NCBI GenBank assembly: GCA_028875185.1
Contig: JAPPFH010000113.1
Coordinates: 1 to 40,117, forward strand
Length of the DNA: 40,117 nt
Direction: 5' to 3'
From: Chloroflexota bacterium
GTDB taxonomy: Bacteria; Chloroflexota; Anaerolineae; Aggregatilineales; Phototrophicaceae
This document shows positions 17,099 through 26,018 of the stretch, one piece after another. The notes under the pieces are model-generated. The model was not told where the DNA came from, did no database searches, and worked only from the letters and a program-made list of their open reading frames with translations. Positions within the stretch are counted from its first letter, which is position 1, and each line of letters begins with the position of its first letter. The position numbers and the translations under genes were made by a program.

Positions 17099-17479
17099 TT
17101 GCGCTGGAAACTGCTCTGATGGTTGCTCTGCCGCTTCGATAGCTACTCTGAGAATGACGCCATTGGGCAGAATCCGGTATTCATCGGCAGTTGAGCCCGC
17201 CGATTCAACTTGACGCAGCGAGACAATGCCGCCGTCGGGCGCCTTGAAAACTACCTGTATGTGGCCGTAGTAGGCTTGGCTAGTTATGATGACGGACCAG
17301 GATCGGGGAAAATCCAAACGGAATAGCCCGGCGTCAAAGGTTTTGTCGGTGACGACGACGAATGCGCCCGGCGTATTCTTGATTTGAGGCGGCGCGGTGG
17401 CGGGAATAAGCGGGGCGCAGGCGGCGAGCGCGCAAAGCGTCCACAGCCAAAATCGGCGCGCGAGTACGAGACGCGGCAT
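17066..17479 (-). CDS. Small predicted lipoprotein of unknown function
   Basis: I do not recognise the family. From the ATG at 17479 the product has 137 residues: a basic start, a hydrophobic core (FWLWTLCALA) and a lipobox ALAA-C21, so it should be anchored on the outer face of the membrane. The mature part has alternating beta-like segments (FRLDFPRSWSVII, GHIQVVFKA, GIVSLRQV) reminiscent of small PsbP-like or lipid-binding beta domains, but that is only a resemblance. It starts 13 bp after the AsnC-domain gene on the same strand and ends the six-gene run that begins with the FmdB-like gene. An earlier in-frame start at 17536 would disrupt the signal peptide. Confidence 0.65.
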   Translation of the reverse strand: MPRLVLARRFWLWTLCALAACAPLIPATAPPQIKNTPGAFVVVTDKTFDAGLFRLDFPRSWSVIITSQAYYGHIQVVFKAPDGGIVSLRQVESAGSTADEYRILPNGVILRVAIEAAEQPSEQFPAQARQLLSSIRS

Positions 17480-17492
17480 TTGGATCAAGCGG

Positions 17493-17726
17493 CTACATTT
17501 CCGCAATTGAACGGGTATCGGTCTTGCCCACGCCATTGACGCCTCGGATTGCGCGTATCGTATTCATCAACTGCGTAATATCTTCCGATTCGACGTAGGC
17601 GATGCAATCGTCGGGGCCGACCACCAGGTCGGCGCGCAGCACGCCATTGATGGCGCGGATATCGCGCAGGGAATCGGCAAAATCGACCGACATATTCAGC
17701 TGGATTAAGACATAAGCTGCCGGCAT
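17493..17726 (-). CDS. Stand-alone Lrp/AsnC ligand-binding (RAM) domain protein
   Basis: This 77-residue protein matches only the C-terminal ligand-binding half of Lrp/AsnC regulators. It shows the alpha/beta layout with AYVLIQLNM, a helix, VLRADLVVGPDDCIAYVES and a final helix. It has no HTH, so it cannot bind DNA like full-length Lrp. Stand-alone copies can oligomerise and sense amino acids or modulate partners. The ATG at 17726 follows GGGAGG. It lies downstream of guaA and 13 bp upstream of the lipoprotein gene. Ligand and partner are unknown. Confidence 0.8.
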   Translation of the reverse strand: MPAAYVLIQLNMSVDFADSLRDIRAINGVLRADLVVGPDDCIAYVESEDITQLMNTIRAIRGVNGVGKTDTRSIAEM

Positions 17727-17759
17727 CTTTCGTCCTCCCTTCGAATGAGCGCACCTTCC

Positions 17760-17788
17760 TTTATAATCCTTTTTGTCCCTTAGAGCAA
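17760..17788 (-). promoter_or_regulatory. Possible promoter for the AsnC-domain gene
   Basis: On the minus strand TTGCTC (17788-17783) precedes TATAAA (17765-17760) by 17 bases. The -10 is five of six and the -35 three of six. It lies between the guaA stop and the AsnC-domain start, so the last two genes of the run may have their own promoter. Confidence 0.4.
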
Positions 17789-17798
17789 TGCTCCCGGT

Positions 17799-19349
17799 TC
17801 ACTCCCACTCGATGGTGCCGGGCGGCTTGCTGGTGATGTCGTAAGCGACGCGGTTGATGCCGGACACTTCGTTGACGATGCGGGCGCTGACGCGCGCGAG
17901 CAATTCGTAGGGCAGGCGCGCCCAGTCCGCGGTCATGAAGTCATCGGTGGTGACCGAACGCAGCACCAGCGCCTCTTCATAACTGCGATTATCGCCCATT
18001 ACGCCGACGCTCTTGACCGGCAGCAGCACGGCGAAACTTTGCGCCGTACCTGCGCGCAGCAAGCCCGCCGCCTCCAATTCGTTCGTGAAAATGGCATCGG
18101 CGGCGCGCAGCTTCTCCAGCCGCTCCCAATTGAGCGCGCCCAGGCAGCGAATCGCCAGACCGGGACCGGGGAAGGGCTGACGCCAGATGATCGACTCTGG
18201 CAAGCCCAGCGCTTCACCGATGGCGCGCACCTCGTCCTTAAAGAGATCGCGCAAAGGCTCGACCAATTCAAAGCGCAGGTCCGCCGGCAGGCCGCCGACA
18301 TTGTGATGCGATTTGATCGTCTTGGCGGTGGCGCTGTCGGCCGCGCTCTCGATGACATCGGGGTAAATCGTGCCTTGCGCCAGAAAGCGAATGTCTTGCA
18401 GCTTGCGCGCTTCATCGCTGAAGGTCTCGACGAATAGGCGGCCGATAGTCTTGCGTTTGGCTTCCGGCTCGATGACGCCGGTCAGCGCTGCCAAGAAATG
18501 TTCGACCGCATTCACGGCGATCAGCTTCATGCCTTGGTCGCAGCGAAAGACTTGGACGACCTCCTGCGCCTCGCCCTGACGCAGCATCCCGTGATCGACA
18601 AAAATGCAGGTGAGGCGGTCGCCGATTGCGCGATGGATCAGGGCCCCCGCCACCGCCGAATCAACGCCGCCGCTCAAAGCCAGCAATACGCGCTCCTCGC
18701 CGACTTGCTCCCGAATCCGCAGTACCGAATCTTCTATGAAGGCGGCTGCGCTCCATTTTGGCTGGCAGCGGCAAATCCTGAAGAGGAAATTGCCCAGGAT
18801 CGCGTTGCCGGCTGGGCTGTGCCGCACCTCGGGGTGAAATTGCAGGCCGTAAAGCCGGCGCTCCATATCGCCAATCGCCGCCAAGGGGGAATTATCCGAT
18901 TGCGCCAATACAGAAAATCCAGGCGGAAGCGCTTCAATTCGATCGCCATGCGACATCCACACCTGAATCTCCGTTTTCAAGCCATCAAAGAGCGGGCTTC
19001 GCCTCTCGTGCGAAATGATCGCGGGTCCATATTCTCTCTCGCGCGCGGCCGCCACAGTGCCTCCAAGCACCGCCGTCAGCAGCTGCATGCCGTAACAGAT
19101 GCCGAGGATGGGGCGCTCGCTCTTGAGCAGAAATGGCGGGAGCTGGGGCGCGTCGGCTTCGTAGACGCTGCTCGGTCCGCCGGATAGCACATAACCGGCG
19201 GGCTGATGCCGATTGATGTGCTCAGCCGGGCTCTCGTGCGCATACACTTCGGAGTAAACGCCCAGCTCGCGGATGCGCCGGGCGATGAGCTGCGTGTATT
19301 GCGAGCCAAAATCGATGACGGCAATGCCGCCTGTCTTCAAGTCATCCAT
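17799..19349 (-). CDS. guaA: GMP synthase (glutamine-hydrolysing)
   Basis: GuaA converts XMP to GMP using glutamine and ATP, the last step of guanine nucleotide synthesis, in the cytoplasm. The 516-residue protein has a class I glutamine amidotransferase domain with C85 in GICYGMQ, H172 and E174 in LQFHPEV. An ATP-pyrophosphatase domain follows with the P-loop SGGVDS (226-231). The C-terminal dimerisation domain ends PPGTIEWE, as in the whole family. Length and motifs are standard. The ATG at 19349 lacks a strong ribosome site. It lies 52 bp after the SDR gene and 72 bp before the AsnC-domain gene, all on the minus strand. Confidence 0.98.
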   Translation of the reverse strand: MDDLKTGGIAVIDFGSQYTQLIARRIRELGVYSEVYAHESPAEHINRHQPAGYVLSGGPSSVYEADAPQLPPFLLKSERPILGICYGMQLLTAVLGGTVAAAREREYGPAIISHERRSPLFDGLKTEIQVWMSHGDRIEALPPGFSVLAQSDNSPLAAIGDMERRLYGLQFHPEVRHSPAGNAILGNFLFRICRCQPKWSAAAFIEDSVLRIREQVGEERVLLALSGGVDSAVAGALIHRAIGDRLTCIFVDHGMLRQGEAQEVVQVFRCDQGMKLIAVNAVEHFLAALTGVIEPEAKRKTIGRLFVETFSDEARKLQDIRFLAQGTIYPDVIESAADSATAKTIKSHHNVGGLPADLRFELVEPLRDLFKDEVRAIGEALGLPESIIWRQPFPGPGLAIRCLGALNWERLEKLRAADAIFTNELEAAGLLRAGTAQSFAVLLPVKSVGVMGDNRSYEEALVLRSVTTDDFMTADWARLPYELLARVSARIVNEVSGINRVAYDITSKPPGTIEWE

Positions 19350-19401
19350 GTACGGTCATCTATCGCGCTGTCGCCGTTATCAGCGGCACGGGCGCGCGCC
19401 G

Positions 19402-20439
19402 CTAAAAGAATTGCTTTGCCAGCCGCAGTATTCCCTGATTCCAGGGCGCGCGATGCGATAAGCCCGATGCGCTGCGAACGGCATTTTGATTATCGAGGTA
19501 CCACTGATAATTGCGAAGGAGGGCGTCCTTGTTGGAGTATTTTGGCTTGAAGCCGAGCTTCGATTCCGCCCGTTCGATTGATACATAAGAGTCCTTAGCC
19601 GCCGTCTCGTAAACCCATCGGTATAATGGCGAGAGATTCAGCGCTTCGAGAACCCGCAGCAGCCAGATCGCCGGCGCGGCCGGCAAGGGCGTCACCATTT
19701 TGCCATAGCCGGCATAATCGAGCACCGCCTGATAATCCTCGCCCATGGTGGAGAATTCGGCGGCGCCGATATTGAAGGTGTCATTTACGGCATCATCGGC
19801 GAGCGTAGAGCAGAGGTAGATAGCATCGCAGAGATCTTCGACATCCAACAGCTGATAGCGGTTGCCGCCATCGCCCAACAGGGGGAAGCCGCGCCCGTCC
19901 GTCGCCCAGTCGTAAAGCAGCGCGAAGACACCTAATCGTTCCGGACCGACAAAAGACTTGGGCCGGATCACCGGCACGACCATGCCCCGTTCGCGATGCG
20001 CGAAGCAGATGTCTTCCGCTGCCACTTTGGCTTCGCCGTAGGGTCCCACGCCGATGCGCGGGTCGTCTTCGCGCAGCGGATGATGCTCGGGGATGCCATA
20101 TACAGCCGTCGACGAAATGTGAACGAAGCGCTTCACACCATGCCGATCGGCGGCTTCAATGACGTTCCGCGTGCCATCAATATCCGTCGTGCGGATTTCG
20201 TCCGGCGAATAAAGGGGCAAGGCGGCGGCGCCATGCACGACGAAATCTACGCCCGCCATCGCCTTGTCTACCGCGGCGCGCTCGCGAATATCGCCGCGAA
20301 TCTCGTTTATCCGTTCGCGCTCGGGATAAGCGAAATCGGCGATATCGAGCGAGACGACTTCGTGTTCCCTCGCGAGCAAGTAGCGGCAAAGGTTGATGCC
20401 GAGGAATCCAGCGCCGCCGGTGATTAGGAAACGCGCCAT
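19402..20439 (-). CDS. NAD(P)-dependent sugar epimerase/dehydratase (extended SDR)
   Basis: This 345-residue cytosolic enzyme probably modifies a nucleotide sugar. It shows the Rossmann GGAGFLG (residues 8-14), the active-site S110-T111 in ISSTAVYG and Y134-GEA-K138, so the catalytic set is intact, unlike the SDR protein at 8109. RPKSFVGPERLG and LLDVEDLCDAI are typical of the UDP-glucose epimerase-like group. Its ATG follows directly after the stop of the SixA-nitroreductase gene with no spacer, so the two are almost certainly co-transcribed. The substrate cannot be deduced. Confidence 0.9.
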   Translation of the reverse strand: MARFLITGGAGFLGINLCRYLLAREHEVVSLDIADFAYPERERINEIRGDIRERAAVDKAMAGVDFVVHGAAALPLYSPDEIRTTDIDGTRNVIEAADRHGVKRFVHISSTAVYGIPEHHPLREDDPRIGVGPYGEAKVAAEDICFAHRERGMVVPVIRPKSFVGPERLGVFALLYDWATDGRGFPLLGDGGNRYQLLDVEDLCDAIYLCSTLADDAVNDTFNIGAAEFSTMGEDYQAVLDYAGYGKMVTPLPAAPAIWLLRVLEALNLSPLYRWVYETAAKDSYVSIERAESKLGFKPKYSNKDALLRNYQWYLDNQNAVRSASGLSHRAPWNQGILRLAKQFF

Positions 20440-21573
20440 CTATGCCCCGCCTTCATCTAGAAAATCGGCTGGCTGCGCCCAATTGCCGGCGAAGACAAAT
20501 TCGTTCAATGTGTTCCGCTGCCGGGGCGTGGCTTCGCGCGCTCGTTGCGCATCGTCAAGATGGTCCAGATTCGTGGCGCGGTATCCCAGGGCGATAGCGG
20601 TAAAGGGTTCAAACTCGTCGGGAATCTGATAGGTTTCGCGCGCCTTTTCCGGGTAGATGCCGGCCATCTGATGCGCGTATACGCCGTGATCCAGCGCCTG
20701 CAAGACCATCTGGCTCACCGCCAGTCCGAGATCGTGAAAGGCGTGCCGGTTTGGCGCGGCGGTTTCCCGCAGCCTTTGCGTGACTGCGATCATCAAAACA
20801 GCGGCATGCCGCGCCCATGGCTGATTGCCTTCCCGCAAGACGGAAAACGCCTTTTGGAATTCTTTCGGATTCTGTCGCGGCGCGACGATGAAACGCCAAG
20901 GCTGCAAATTGAAAGAGGAAGCCGCCCAGCGCGCCGCCTCCAATACGCTCAATAAGGTCTCACGATCAATATCGCGCTCGCGGTCAAAGCCGACCGGGCT
21001 CCAGCGATGCTTGATCAGTTTGTGTATCGGTTGCCCTGTCGTCGGCAGCTTTTGCGCCGGCGTCGCCAGCGTGCCGCTAAATGTGGATGCAGCCGCATTC
21101 GATTTGTCACCCAACGCGTCAAAGACTTTCGGAGCGATCAGCCAGACCAGCTCGCCTTCGTCCACCCGTCTGCCGATCACGTCTATCCGCGCCAAGCCGC
21201 CCTTTTTCATTGCGGCGTCGACGCCAGTGATCTCGCTTACGAGCAGGCTCATATCGGGATTATGACCGACAAACATGAGCTCATCGTCGGCGCTGAAGTC
21301 TTGGGTCAGCCGGCGCAGATCGCTGAGGTCGAAGCCGAAGTTGACCGCTTCAGAGATTGTGACTGCCATGCCGAGCGCATCAGCGACGATCTCGGCGGTC
21401 TGGCGCGCTCTCAAGCGAGGGCTGCTGAATATCTGGCGCGGGGCGATACTCAAGCGCCTCATCACTTTTGCTGAGGCCAGGACACGACGGCGGCCCCGCT
21501 TGGTCAATTCGCGTTCGAAGTCGCTAGCCGCCAGATCTTCGGCGATACCATGTCGAAGGAAATACAGTCTCAT
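20440..21573 (-). CDS. SixA-type histidine phosphatase fused to a nitroreductase-family domain
   Basis: The 377-residue product joins two enzymes in one frame. Residues 1-150 are a histidine-phosphatase domain of the SixA type: R7-H8-G9 at the N-terminus, FSSPRLRARQTAEI and the second catalytic H104 in VGHNPD. SixA removes phosphate from phosphohistidine proteins. A linker (about 153-185) leads to a nitroreductase-family flavoprotein domain (about 186-377), with RWSPVGFD, ARWAASSFNLQPWRFIV (typical FMN-binding and dimer region) and HDLGLAVSQMVLQALDHG. No frame change or stop separates the halves. It lies 44 bp after the FmdB-like gene and abuts the SDR gene. How the two activities cooperate is unknown. 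Confidence 0.88.
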   Translation of the reverse strand: MRLYFLRHGIAEDLAASDFERELTKRGRRRVLASAKVMRRLSIAPRQIFSSPRLRARQTAEIVADALGMAVTISEAVNFGFDLSDLRRLTQDFSADDELMFVGHNPDMSLLVSEITGVDAAMKKGGLARIDVIGRRVDEGELVWLIAPKVFDALGDKSNAAASTFSGTLATPAQKLPTTGQPIHKLIKHRWSPVGFDRERDIDRETLLSVLEAARWAASSFNLQPWRFIVAPRQNPKEFQKAFSVLREGNQPWARHAAVLMIAVTQRLRETAAPNRHAFHDLGLAVSQMVLQALDHGVYAHQMAGIYPEKARETYQIPDEFEPFTAIALGYRATNLDHLDDAQRAREATPRQRNTLNEFVFAGNWAQPADFLDEGGA

Positions 21574-21617
21574 CCTTGGGCTCCGATCTGGCGATTGGCT
21601 GCTGGCGCCGCGCTTGT

Positions 21618-21929
21618 TTATTTAGAGGCGGGCGCCTTTTCTTTCTTGGTGGTCTTGGTTTCGCTTTTGTTCTCGGCTTTGGTCGCCGCCTTCTCCCCGT
21701 CTTTGGCAGCCTTTTCTTTGCCGTTTTCGCCGGCGGGCTTGGCCGGATTCTTCGCCTTGTTATTGTCGTTCACATAGAATCCGCTGCCCTTGAAGATGAT
21801 CCCGGCTGGTTGGATAACGCGGCTGACCGCCTGGCCCGTTGTGGGACAAGCCTCCAGCGGATTGTCAAGAAAGCGCTGCCGAATATCGAAGGTCGAGCCG
21901 TCCTCACGGCGATAGGTATATACGGGCAT
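21618..21929 (-). CDS. FmdB-like protein that has lost its zinc ligands
   Basis: The 103-residue product follows the FmdB/CxxC regulatory-protein layout: MPVYTYR start, then IIFKGSGFYVND, the family signature. The zinc ribbon is degenerate: the usual CxxC of the first knuckle is RRED, and the second is CPTTG with only C28 left, so it should not bind zinc. After residue 55 a Lys/Glu/Ala-rich low-complexity tail of about 50 residues follows, with many KNPAKPAG- and KKEK-like blocks. The ATG at 21929 fits the family; an upstream in-frame TTG is less likely. It is the first gene of the minus-strand run leading to guaA. Function is unknown. Confidence 0.78.
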   Translation of the reverse strand: MPVYTYRREDGSTFDIRQRFLDNPLEACPTTGQAVSRVIQPAGIIFKGSGFYVNDNNKAKNPAKPAGENGKEKAAKDGEKAATKAENKSETKTTKKEKAPASK

Positions 21930-22166
21930 AAGCTTCAACCACCACTATCAACTCGTAAACTTGCATCAAAGGCATAATCTTAGCTGAATATCAGGAATAA
22001 TTGCACAGGTAATTTCGCGCCGGATATCCCATTTGCCGAGCGCGGATTATGTAAGATCACCGCAGAGCCCGCGGAGCAAAGACTGTCAACACCGTGAGTT
22101 TGCCATTGACGCACTCTCACCACTTCACTATGAGACTCAACACCTAGCCATGGGAGCGCAACCGGC

Positions 22167-22841
22167 TCAGGGCTTGACCGCCTCGAAAACCATCGTCTCG
22201 TAGCGCATCGCCGCGTCGCTGCCCACATAGTCGCCATGCTGTTCGATGCCGCGCAGGTTTTCATCGCCGCTCTGCCCCGGCTCGACGCGCGTCACCGCGC
22301 TGAAGCCGGCTACTGTCAAAGCCTTAATCAGGGTCGGTTCATCATAAATGAACTTGTGCCGCCAACCGTGAAAGGAGTGATTGATGACTTGCGCCGGATT
22401 GTATTCGCCGATCTGGGGGCGGAAATTGTCCATTATCCAGCGGATGTAGGCCTGCTGCGCCGGGGCGCCTGGCTGGACGTATAGGGCGATGATTTGCGCC
22501 AGGTCCGGCGTCGCCAGGCGGATGCGGCCGCCGCTCTTTAGCACGCGCGCGCTTTCGCTGAGCATGAGCGCCGCTTCCTCAAATTCAATATGCTCGATAA
22601 CGTGTTCGCTGAAGACGTAGTCGAATGCCGCGGATGGCAGCGGGAAGGGCTGAGACGCGTCGAGGTAGACTGCGCCCGGCGCGAACGGGTAGAGGGTGGT
22701 ATTCAGCCAACCGCTCAGCATATTGTAGCCAGCGCCGATCTGCAATCTGGGCGACTGCGTCTCCCGCAGGTAGGCGCTAATTTTGCCCGGCGCCGTCCAG
22801 CGCCAGTATTGCTGCCGCAACCGGAAACGCAGACTTGCCAT
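22167..22841 (-). CDS. Class I SAM-dependent methyltransferase-like protein
   Basis: This 224-residue protein resembles methyltransferases found among polysaccharide genes. RLQIGAGYNMLSGWLNTTL stands in place of motif I, and PFPLPSAAFDYVFSEHVIEHI and RVLKSGGRIRLATPDL are typical of the Methyltransf_11 group. The SEHVIEH segment is characteristic of this subgroup. The ATG at 22841 follows AAGAGGG. It is divergent from acpS across about 130 bp and separated from the FmdB-like gene by 237 bp in which I see no gene. The methyl acceptor is unknown. Confidence 0.82.
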   Translation of the reverse strand: MASLRFRLRQQYWRWTAPGKISAYLRETQSPRLQIGAGYNMLSGWLNTTLYPFAPGAVYLDASQPFPLPSAAFDYVFSEHVIEHIEFEEAALMLSESARVLKSGGRIRLATPDLAQIIALYVQPGAPAQQAYIRWIMDNFRPQIGEYNPAQVINHSFHGWRHKFIYDEPTLIKALTVAGFSAVTRVEPGQSGDENLRGIEQHGDYVGSDAAMRYETMVFEAVKP

Positions 22842-22970
22842 GCGCAGCCCTCTTCGCTTTCGAGTCTGAGACCATTGTACAGGCGCGGCTGAATGTGTAC
22901 CATCTTGGCTGAGCCAGGCTCGGCAGGAGCGCCAGGCGATTTGGCGGCAATGAAAAGCGCGAGGCTTCTC

Positions 22971-23342
22971 ATGATACGCTGCGGCGTGGACATGATCGAA
23001 TACGATCGAATCGCCGCCGGCATCGAGCGGGGCGGCGAACGCTTCCTCAAGCGTTTCTTCACGCCCGGCGAGCGGCGGGATTGCGCGGACAAACCCTACC
23101 GCTTAGCGGCGCGCTTCGCGGGGAAAGAGGCGGTGGCAAAAGCATTGGGCACGGGCATTGGCGACATCCGCTGGCTGGATGTTGAAATCCGCGCCCCAGC
23201 GGAACGGCGAAGACCACAATTGACGCTGCACGGCCGCGCAAAGGACATCGCTGAAGAAATGGGATTAGTCGATTGGGATATCAGTCTAAGCCATAGCGAT
23301 TCGCTAGCGATTGCGATCGCGGTGGCGAAATCGGAGGGCTAG
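22971..23342 (+). CDS. acpS: Holo-[acyl-carrier-protein] synthase
   Basis: AcpS transfers 4'-phosphopantetheine from CoA to the serine of acyl carrier protein, activating fatty-acid synthesis. The 123-residue product has standard length and motifs: GVD7MIEYDRI, FTPGE, RFAGKE53AVAKALGTGIG and SLSHSD. D7 and E53 are the magnesium ligands. The ATG at 22971 has GAGG six bases upstream; in-frame starts at 22950 and 22893 would add residues not found in the family. Its stop overlaps the convergent PucR gene by four bases. No fatty-acid genes are adjacent. Confidence 0.95.
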   Translation: MIRCGVDMIEYDRIAAGIERGGERFLKRFFTPGERRDCADKPYRLAARFAGKEAVAKALGTGIGDIRWLDVEIRAPAERRRPQLTLHGRAKDIAEEMGLVDWDISLSHSDSLAIAIAVAKSEG

Positions 23343-24955
23343 CCCCCGTCAGGATTGTCAAACAGGCGCATTAGCTTCAGCGCGATCTGCAAGTTCAGCC
23401 GTGTATTTGCCGAAGACAGGTCGACAGCGCAAATCTCTTTTATCCGGGCTAGTCGATAATTCAGGGTGCTGCGGTGAATATGCAGCCTTTCCGCCGTTTG
23501 CACGCTGTTCCCGCCGGCATCCAGATATGCCTCCAGCGTGTTAAACAAGTCCGCCTGCCGTTCCGCTAGCAGCCGACGCAGGACCGGCGCCTGCAGATTT
23601 TGCGCCAGACTCGCGGGACCCGCATGATAAAGCGTATGGATGTAACCCAGGTCGTCGAAACGATGCACTTGCCGCGCGCTGTTAACCCGCTGGGCAATAT
23701 CCAGCGCTTCGTTGCATTGCTGGTGGGCTGCGCCAACATTATGGGCGCCGGTCATCGCGCTGCTGACGCCGATCGAGACTTCGCTCTCGAGCCCCTCGAT
23801 CAGCGATTCCGTTAGCGCAGGGATGTCTTGATCGGCTTGCGCAAGAATCGCGACTTGACCGGCGAATTGAGCCGCGACCGCCTGCGCTTGGCTTTGGGTC
23901 AATACTTGGTTGATCGAGCGGTAGGCGCGCGTGGACCTTGGAGGCTGCCCGTTGTAGATGCTCACCACTAGCATGCGATAGGGCAGGCGCAGATCAAGAC
24001 CGTAGCGCAGCGACTGATCGCTGAGGATCGTCTGCGGCCCGCCATCGCCTTCAATCAGTTGCGCCATCAGACTGCCCTTCAGCGATGCTTCAGCCGTCTG
24101 CAGCGACTCTTGATAGAGCATCAGCAGGGCGGCAACTGTCGCGCCGATCTCAATCGCCATGATATCGATCGGGGAGAGCGCGTGCACATCGGCGATGATC
24201 CAGATATAGCCGTAGATTTCGCCATGCACGACGATCGGCGCCAGTAAGCGATCCATCTCCAAACCCAGCTCGGGCATGACTGGCAATTGCACGGGCCGCA
24301 GGCTATCGCGTATCTTCGGCAGATATTCGACAGCCAGCGCCTCGATCAGCTGCGGATTAGTGCGGCCGTGCTCAATCGTATAACGGCGAGCGGAGTCGAC
24401 TTCGGCGATATTCTTATTGGCGATCGCCTCAAAATGCTCGTTCTCGATGCTTATCGAATGCCCGACCTGATCAGCCAGCATTTGCGCCAGCTCGCTAAAG
24501 CCGCCGCCCTGCAGCACCAGACGAGACAGCTGCTGCTGTATGGATAGCGCCCGGCTGATCGTGTCCAGGTTCTCTTCAGCGATGCGCTCGTTGATGACCT
24601 TGGCGATATCGACGAAGCGCGTTTGATAAGTCAGCTCAATGAGGGGCAAGCCGAGCTCATCGCCGATTTCGCGCAGGTAGTCGGGGATCTCGTCCACCAG
24701 CATGCCAATCGTGATGACGAGCGCGGCGATGCCTTTTTCCGCCAGCTGGCGCAGAAAGTCGCCTTGCGCATCAGCCGATTCCGGCATGTTGCTCACGGTC
24801 GTGAGCACCAATTCGCCGCCGTGCAGCCAATCGGCCGCGTTGGGTACGCTGACGTTGTGCACCCAGCGAATGGTCCGATCAAGCGCGCCGGCGCCGGCGA
24901 CGACTTTCGCGTCTTGGAGGATCGGCAGCTGAAGCGCGTCTCGTAGGGTCAGCAT
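23339..24955 (-). CDS. PucR-family transcriptional regulator
   Basis: PucR-type regulators control purine or other catabolic operons. The 538-residue product has an N-terminal PucR domain (about 1-120, LRDALQLPIL through ELVLTTV and ALVITIGM), a central GGDEF-like ligand domain and a C-terminal HTH_30 segment (AGGNSVQTAERLHIHRSTLNYRLARI). The ATG at 24955 gives the common MLTLRDAL start; an earlier in-frame start at 25012 adds 19 residues. It follows deoC by 90 bp on the same strand, so it may autoregulate or control the deoC-dehalogenase unit. Effector is unknown. Confidence 0.9.
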   Translation of the reverse strand: MLTLRDALQLPILQDAKVVAGAGALDRTIRWVHNVSVPNAADWLHGGELVLTTVSNMPESADAQGDFLRQLAEKGIAALVITIGMLVDEIPDYLREIGDELGLPLIELTYQTRFVDIAKVINERIAEENLDTISRALSIQQQLSRLVLQGGGFSELAQMLADQVGHSISIENEHFEAIANKNIAEVDSARRYTIEHGRTNPQLIEALAVEYLPKIRDSLRPVQLPVMPELGLEMDRLLAPIVVHGEIYGYIWIIADVHALSPIDIMAIEIGATVAALLMLYQESLQTAEASLKGSLMAQLIEGDGGPQTILSDQSLRYGLDLRLPYRMLVVSIYNGQPPRSTRAYRSINQVLTQSQAQAVAAQFAGQVAILAQADQDIPALTESLIEGLESEVSIGVSSAMTGAHNVGAAHQQCNEALDIAQRVNSARQVHRFDDLGYIHTLYHAGPASLAQNLQAPVLRRLLAERQADLFNTLEAYLDAGGNSVQTAERLHIHRSTLNYRLARIKEICAVDLSSANTRLNLQIALKLMRLFDNPDGG

Positions 24956-25045
24956 GGGCAAGGCTTTATGGGCGAAGAGCCATTGGTGACGAGTATAGAT
25001 ATGGAAGGGCAATCGCGCAAAGGTCGTGAGCGGAGATTGGGTGGC

Positions 25046-26008
25046 TCAAGCCATCGGCATGTGGTGGCGCGCCGCGTAGCGACCGCTGACGTGGTGTGAC
25101 AGCTGGCGCTCGATATCGGTGAGGAGGCCGGAAGCGCCGAAACGAAAGCGCTGGCTGTTCAGCCATTCATCGCCCAATTCCTCTTTGATCAGGATCAGCC
25201 AGCTGAGGGCGTCTTTGGCGCTGCGGATGCCGCCCGCCGGCTTGAAGCCGACTTTGTAGCCGGTCATCGTCTGGTAGGCGCGGATCTCCCGCGTCATAGT
25301 CAAGCCGACTTCCAAGGTGGCGTTGATGGATTCTTTGCCCGTGCTGGTTTTGATGAAATCGGCGCCGGCCATCAGGCAAACCTTGCTCGCGCGCGCCACC
25401 TGCCATAGCGGGCCGAGCTCGCCAGTCGCCAGAATCGTCTTCATATGGGCGTTGCCGCAAGCGCGCCGCATTTCGCGGACTTCGTCATAGAGCGCCGCCC
25501 AATTGCCGCGCAGTACATGCTCGCGCGAGATGACGATGTCGATCTCGTCGGCGCCCGCTTCGACTGACTGGTTAATTTCTTCGATACGCTGGGGAAAGGG
25601 ATTCAGCCCGGCGGGGAAGCCGGTCGAAACTGCGGCGACGGGGATGCCGCTGCCGCGCAATGCAGACAGCGCATCCTTGACGCGCTGGTGATAAACGCAG
25701 ACGGCGCCCACGGTCAAGTTCAGCGATTCGACAGCCAGCGCTTCGATCAAATCCTGGCGCAGGGGCTGCCGCGCTTTGGCGCATAGGCGCGTCACCTTGC
25801 CCAGCGTATCATCCCCAGCCAGTGTAGTCAGATCGATCATGGTAATGGCGCGCAGCAGCCAGGCTGCCTGCCAATCATTTTTGACGCTGCGCCGCGTCGC
25901 CAAGGTCGCGGCGCGCCGCTGCGTCGCGCTCAAGTTGACCGTGGTGGCGCGCACCCAGCCCATGTCGAGCGGAATGCCAGGATTGCGCGCATTAGTGTCG
26001 GTCGCCAT
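25046..26008 (-). CDS. deoC: Deoxyribose-phosphate aldolase
   Basis: DeoC cleaves 2-deoxyribose-5-phosphate to acetaldehyde and glyceraldehyde-3-phosphate in deoxynucleoside catabolism. The 320-residue product is longer than E. coli DeoC, mainly by an N-terminal extension of about 50 residues. The core keeps D157 in ADEIDIVI, the Schiff-base K220 in FIKTSTGK and K256 in GYKVGFKPAGGIR, the complete catalytic set. The ATG at 26008 follows GAGGAAA. It starts 10 bp after the dehalogenase stop and precedes the PucR gene, so an inducible operon is likely. Confidence 0.94.
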   Translation of the reverse strand: MATDTNARNPGIPLDMGWVRATTVNLSATQRRAATLATRRSVKNDWQAAWLLRAITMIDLTTLAGDDTLGKVTRLCAKARQPLRQDLIEALAVESLNLTVGAVCVYHQRVKDALSALRGSGIPVAAVSTGFPAGLNPFPQRIEEINQSVEAGADEIDIVISREHVLRGNWAALYDEVREMRRACGNAHMKTILATGELGPLWQVARASKVCLMAGADFIKTSTGKESINATLEVGLTMTREIRAYQTMTGYKVGFKPAGGIRSAKDALSWLILIKEELGDEWLNSQRFRFGASGLLTDIERQLSHHVSGRYAARHHMPMA

Positions 26009-26018
26009 ACTGCTTTCC

